Part shown: positions 34,701-36,760 of the stretch, in pieces
How positions within the stretch are numbered: the first letter of the stretch is position 1
Layout: each line of letters opens with the position of its first letter
Origin: Bacteroidota bacterium
GTDB taxonomy: Bacteria; Bacteroidota; Bacteroidia; Bacteroidales; VadinHA17
DNA length: 36,760 nucleotides
NCBI GenBank assembly: GCA_030706785.1
Contig: JAUZNW010000014.1
Coordinates: forward strand, 1 to 36,760
Reading direction: 5' to 3'
Position numbers and translations under genes: made by a program
The notes under the pieces: model-generated
Database searches by the model: none
Told to the model about the DNA's origin: nothing
The model's input: only the letters and a program-made list of their open reading frames with translations

Positions 34701-35221
34701 CGGTTACCCATATGTTCGGCATGGATACGGGAGTTCTTGCTGAAACAGCAACTACCAATGCAAACGGCAAAAACATAAGGGATGCCCTTGCTGACGGCGG
34801 TGGGGTTCTTCAATCCGGCGTTTATGGTAAAGTTAATGCTGATGGCACTGTATCCTTAACTGATAAAAGCGGAGTTGTGACCACGACACCTGTAGAAAAC
34901 TCAACCTATATGACTGCAAACCTTTGGGGTTATGATTTTTACAACAGAAGGAATGAACAGAGCGTCTTCGATGCCAGCTTTATCAAACTGAGGGAGGTTT
35001 CAGCAGGCTACACATTTAATAAAGTGGGCTTCCTGAATAAAATTGGTATCAGGGATCTTAACCTTTCACTTGTAGGCCGTAACCTGTGGATAATCCTGAA
35101 GCATACTCCGCATATTGATCCGGAAATAAGCTCCAGTGCTGGTAATACAAGTGTTGGTGCTGAAACTAACGCAATACCTTCTACCAGATCATTAGGCTTC
35201 AATGTCAGGGTTAATTTCTAA
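31790..35221 (+). CDS. SusC/RagA-type TonB-dependent outer-membrane receptor
   Basis: Imports a ligand, commonly an oligosaccharide, across the outer membrane with a SusD-type lipoprotein lid and TonB energy. The 1143 residues start with a signal peptide at 1-21 (ending SSLLAQ). A carboxypeptidase-regulatory-like domain at about 24-106 (ITGTVTSAVQGEGAIPGVTVQVKG, TDVNGKYTVNVP) follows. The plug has SEVVVTALGISREKKALGYAVQ at about 105-126, IRGVNSLAAGGNNQPLFVVDGVPI, and LKGGSATALYGSRAVNGVVLITTKSG. The rest is a 22-strand-type barrel ending in Phe (FNVRVNF). No sigma or anti-sigma pair and no hybrid sensor is visible upstream. The SusD gene starts 7 bp downstream. The substrate cannot be read from the sequence; no glycoside hydrolase is in view. 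Confidence 0.95.
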   Translation: MKKQLLLFVLFVFVGASSLLAQTKVITGTVTSAVQGEGAIPGVTVQVKGTTIGALTDVNGKYTVNVPQNATTLIFSYVGMKSQEIQISGRSTVDVVMESNVLGLSEVVVTALGISREKKALGYAVQDLGGDKLEKAKVSNIVNAFQGKLAGVQITNSDGGVASGVRILIRGVNSLAAGGNNQPLFVVDGVPINNSTTDAGAYGGRDYGNAASDLNPSDVENISVLKGGSATALYGSRAVNGVVLITTKSGKSQLGRKGLGITLEENVMFDKPLVIPKFQNLYGQGSAMDGAYGRDGAYGFAWVDGNYGGINDGVDESWGPALDYKVKAEDIQPGGKLYWTQDPLNEAGVDIPPIPQTVGQTLVLPQFDSPYDPETDVRTPTPWISHPNNIKSYFNTGIRRTTTLSVTGAKQGADFRLSLSNQAITGIFPNTDLTRNNVTFNGNIALSDKITFGGSASYISNKSNNIAENGYNGGNPMQSLAEWFGRQIDMESLRKYWNTTDPKTGMPYNWNHSYHNNPFWNMHKNTNSRDRDRLIGAVNMTWELTSWLRFKAMAGTDFYIEDLVERIAQGDVGFSIGPYGQFSSYSNRRSQINANARLEFNKSFGNFGVNAAIGSEYNHGNYQYRNTFVSKMIVPDLYTTANAAVAATTSLYESHSELQSVFGSANLSFKNYIFLDLTGRNDWSSTLPLNNNSYFYPSAALSFIVTDALGIKSNFLSFLKLRGSYAEVGGTADPYSLQGTYGSTDPFNGQASLGYTNTIPPLGLKPQRKRSKEVGMEARFFQNRLGFDVSVYKENTVNQIMNIAVSNTTGFSNKTINAGNLQNAGVEVQINATPVQTNNFSWDITVNWSANKNKVVSLYQDMKYLQLYTLSWDAYAYAFPGKDYGTIYGFALVRENAKPVYYDEAHTQLAYWTYSGRPLVSTSGRYIRSNARTPLGNIYPDWFGGVNNSFTYKNFNLSFLVDFKKGGKIFSVTHMFGMDTGVLAETATTNANGKNIRDALADGGGVLQSGVYGKVNADGTVSLTDKSGVVTTTPVENSTYMTANLWGYDFYNRRNEQSVFDASFIKLREVSAGYTFNKVGFLNKIGIRDLNLSLVGRNLWIILKHTPHIDPEISSSAGNTSVGAETNAIPSTRSLGFNVRVNF

Positions 35222-35228
35222 TCATATA

Positions 35229-36760
35229 ATGCGTAAGAACATGAAAAACTTTATAAAATATACGAAAATAATTCTTGGATTGTTCCTGGCAGCAGGTCTG
35301 GTTTCGTCCTGTACTAAGAAGTATGAGGAAATAAATACGAACCCTAACAATCCGGTTGATGTTCCTGCAATAAATATTTTTACCAATGCAGTGCAGGCAG
35401 GGATTAGCCGTCAGATGGGCGGATGGATGCAGCATACATATGTCGGTTGCTGGTGCCAGCAATGGTGCAAAGTCCAGTACATCGATGAGGACAGGTATAT
35501 GCCGCGTGATATGTCAGGTGAATTCCAGGCAGTTTACATAAGTGAGCTTAAAAACCTTACAATTGTAATAAATAAGGCCCACGATTCTGGCGACAAATCA
35601 CTTGAAGGAGCAGCAAAGGTAATGAGAGCCTGGGCTTTCATGTACCTGACCGATTGCTGGGGTGACATACCATATTCAGAAGCCTTGCAGGGCTTCAGTG
35701 TGGACGGAACACTAACCCCAAAATATGACAAGCAGGCCGACATTTATGCTGATCTACTTACTCAGCTTGAAGATGCTAACCAGCTCCTTTCAAGTTCAAC
35801 AATCAATTTTGGTTCAGGTGACATTATTTACGGTGGTGATCCTGTTAAATGGAGGAAATTTGCAAACTCCCTTAAGCTGAGGCTGCTAACACGCTGTGCA
35901 GGAACCCCGTGGACCTTTATCTACACCATGGCCGGCACACAGCCACCTGTTACAACTACACCAGGCGCTGCTGCACTTGCAACTGCTGATGCCCAGATTG
36001 CGACAATCCTTGGAAACTCAACACAGTATCCGATCTTTGATTCAAATGACGATAATGCAATGCTTGTATATCCAGGGCTGCCTTACAGAAATCCAATCTA
36101 CAATACATTGCTTTCAAGACAGGACCAGGCAATCTCAGAAACAATGGTGAACTGGCTTAAATCAAGGAGTGACCCAAGGCTTTACATCTATGCCATGCCA
36201 ACACCTGTTTCTCAGACAACACCTCCTCTTAACTGGGTGGGATTTCAGAACGGGAGGGGCGTTACAGCAGCTCCTTTCCCAAGCATTTCAATGCTCGGCA
36301 CTAAAATTGCATGTACTGAGACTGCTCCGGTTTACGTCATGACTTATGATGAGGTTCTCTTCCATGTTGCCGAATACCAGATGCGAAAAGGAGCCGATGC
36401 AGCTGCAAAGGCGGCTTATGAGGCTGGTATCGCGGCTTCAATGGAGAGGTGGGGTCTTGCAGATGGCAGCACAGCATATCCGACATGGGGAAGAGGAACG
36501 ATTACGACCAGCACTACAGGCTATCCAGTCGATTATGCAGCCTATCTTGCCGGACCGCTTGTAGCATGGGGTGGAACAGATGCCCAGAAATACCAGAAGA
36601 TCTGTGAACAGAGATGGGCAGCTATCTTCGGAGAAGGAATACAGGCCTATGCTGAAGTCAGAAGGACGGGATTCCCTGAGAGGGCCTTTGAATATGAACT
36701 CGAGGCAACATACTACCCCGGTCTCGGTCTTCCTATCAGGCTTACCTATCCTTTGAGCGA
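35229..36760 (+). CDS. SusD/RagB-type lipoprotein, C-terminus cut by window edge
   Basis: Surface ligand-binding partner of the SusC receptor. The frame from the ATG at 35229 is open for 510 codons to the edge. Residues 1-28 form a lipoprotein signal ending LVSSC, with lipidated Cys28, followed by TKKYEEINTNPNNPVDVPA. That N-terminus, with EGAAKVMRAWAFMYLTDCWGDIPYSEAL near 120-147 and PVKWRKFANSLKLRLLTRCAG, marks the SusD-like group 2 (TPR-like helices). Late motifs VYVMTYDEVLFHVAEYQ and QRWAAIFGEGIQAYAEVRRTGFP are present. An ATG at 35241 is an alternative start. Usual lengths suggest only about 10-50 residues are missing. Confidence 0.93.
   Translation, partial: MRKNMKNFIKYTKIILGLFLAAGLVSSCTKKYEEINTNPNNPVDVPAINIFTNAVQAGISRQMGGWMQHTYVGCWCQQWCKVQYIDEDRYMPRDMSGEFQAVYISELKNLTIVINKAHDSGDKSLEGAAKVMRAWAFMYLTDCWGDIPYSEALQGFSVDGTLTPKYDKQADIYADLLTQLEDANQLLSSSTINFGSGDIIYGGDPVKWRKFANSLKLRLLTRCAGTPWTFIYTMAGTQPPVTTTPGAAALATADAQIATILGNSTQYPIFDSNDDNAMLVYPGLPYRNPIYNTLLSRQDQAISETMVNWLKSRSDPRLYIYAMPTPVSQTTPPLNWVGFQNGRGVTAAPFPSISMLGTKIACTETAPVYVMTYDEVLFHVAEYQMRKGADAAAKAAYEAGIAASMERWGLADGSTAYPTWGRGTITTSTTGYPVDYAAYLAGPLVAWGGTDAQKYQKICEQRWAAIFGEGIQAYAEVRRTGFPERAFEYELEATYYPGLGLPIRLTYPLS

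Overview
The window looks like a chromosomal segment of a Bacteroidetes bacterium, probably Bacteroidales-like. The evidence is a SusC/SusD pair, PorV-like outer-membrane proteins, short ParE/ParC of the Bacteroidetes type, DUF3109 and DUF5362 proteins, weak Shine-Dalgarno sequences, and several start sites preceded by the Bacteroidetes -7 element TAnnTTTG. No tRNA, rRNA, CRISPR array, transposase or phage gene was recognised. Placement rests on recalled family features, not on a database search.

Layout. (1) 1-3672, minus strand: an L-fucose catabolic operon, fucI, a small DUF5362-like membrane protein, then fucK, which runs off the left edge. (2) 3931-7259, plus: lipA-lipB-recJ, covering lipoate synthesis and transfer plus a single-strand exonuclease. 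(3) 7256-10101, minus: a PorV/PorQ-like barrel protein followed by a secreted helix-hairpin-helix protein with a predicted barrel, convergent with recJ. (4) 10322-13717: purE (minus) divergent from hpt-adk-obg-PAP2 phosphatase (plus). (5) 13849-18300, plus: lipoate-protein ligase, a PlsC acyltransferase, a conserved-looking unknown protein, and a membrane-anchored MutS-like ATPase. (6) 18471-23467, plus: parE-parC-aroK. (7) 23627-28463, plus: a soluble HEAT-like protein paired with an nSTAND1-WD40 protein, the least understood gene pair here. (8) 28850-31044: gpmI and a cysteine-rich DUF3109 protein. (9) 31790-36760: a SusC-type receptor with a good Bacteroidetes promoter and a SusD-type lipoprotein cut by the right edge.

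Most genes are housekeeping (lipoylation, purine salvage and synthesis, chromosome decatenation, shikimate pathway, glycolysis). The fucose operon and the SusCD pair at the two ends show glycan use. The least ordinary content is in the spacers. At least six intergenic gaps carry C/G-run dyads of common design, with arms CCCCC-x-CCCCC and GGGGG-x-GGGGG. One gap (31045-31728) is built of several inverted-repeat pairs nested around nearly the same centre, with a perfect 25-bp pair innermost. Another (10178-10312) is a 12-bp-ended imperfect palindrome with a second palindrome inserted in one arm. These look like layered, non-autonomous repeat elements. Any mobilising enzyme would have to lie outside the window.
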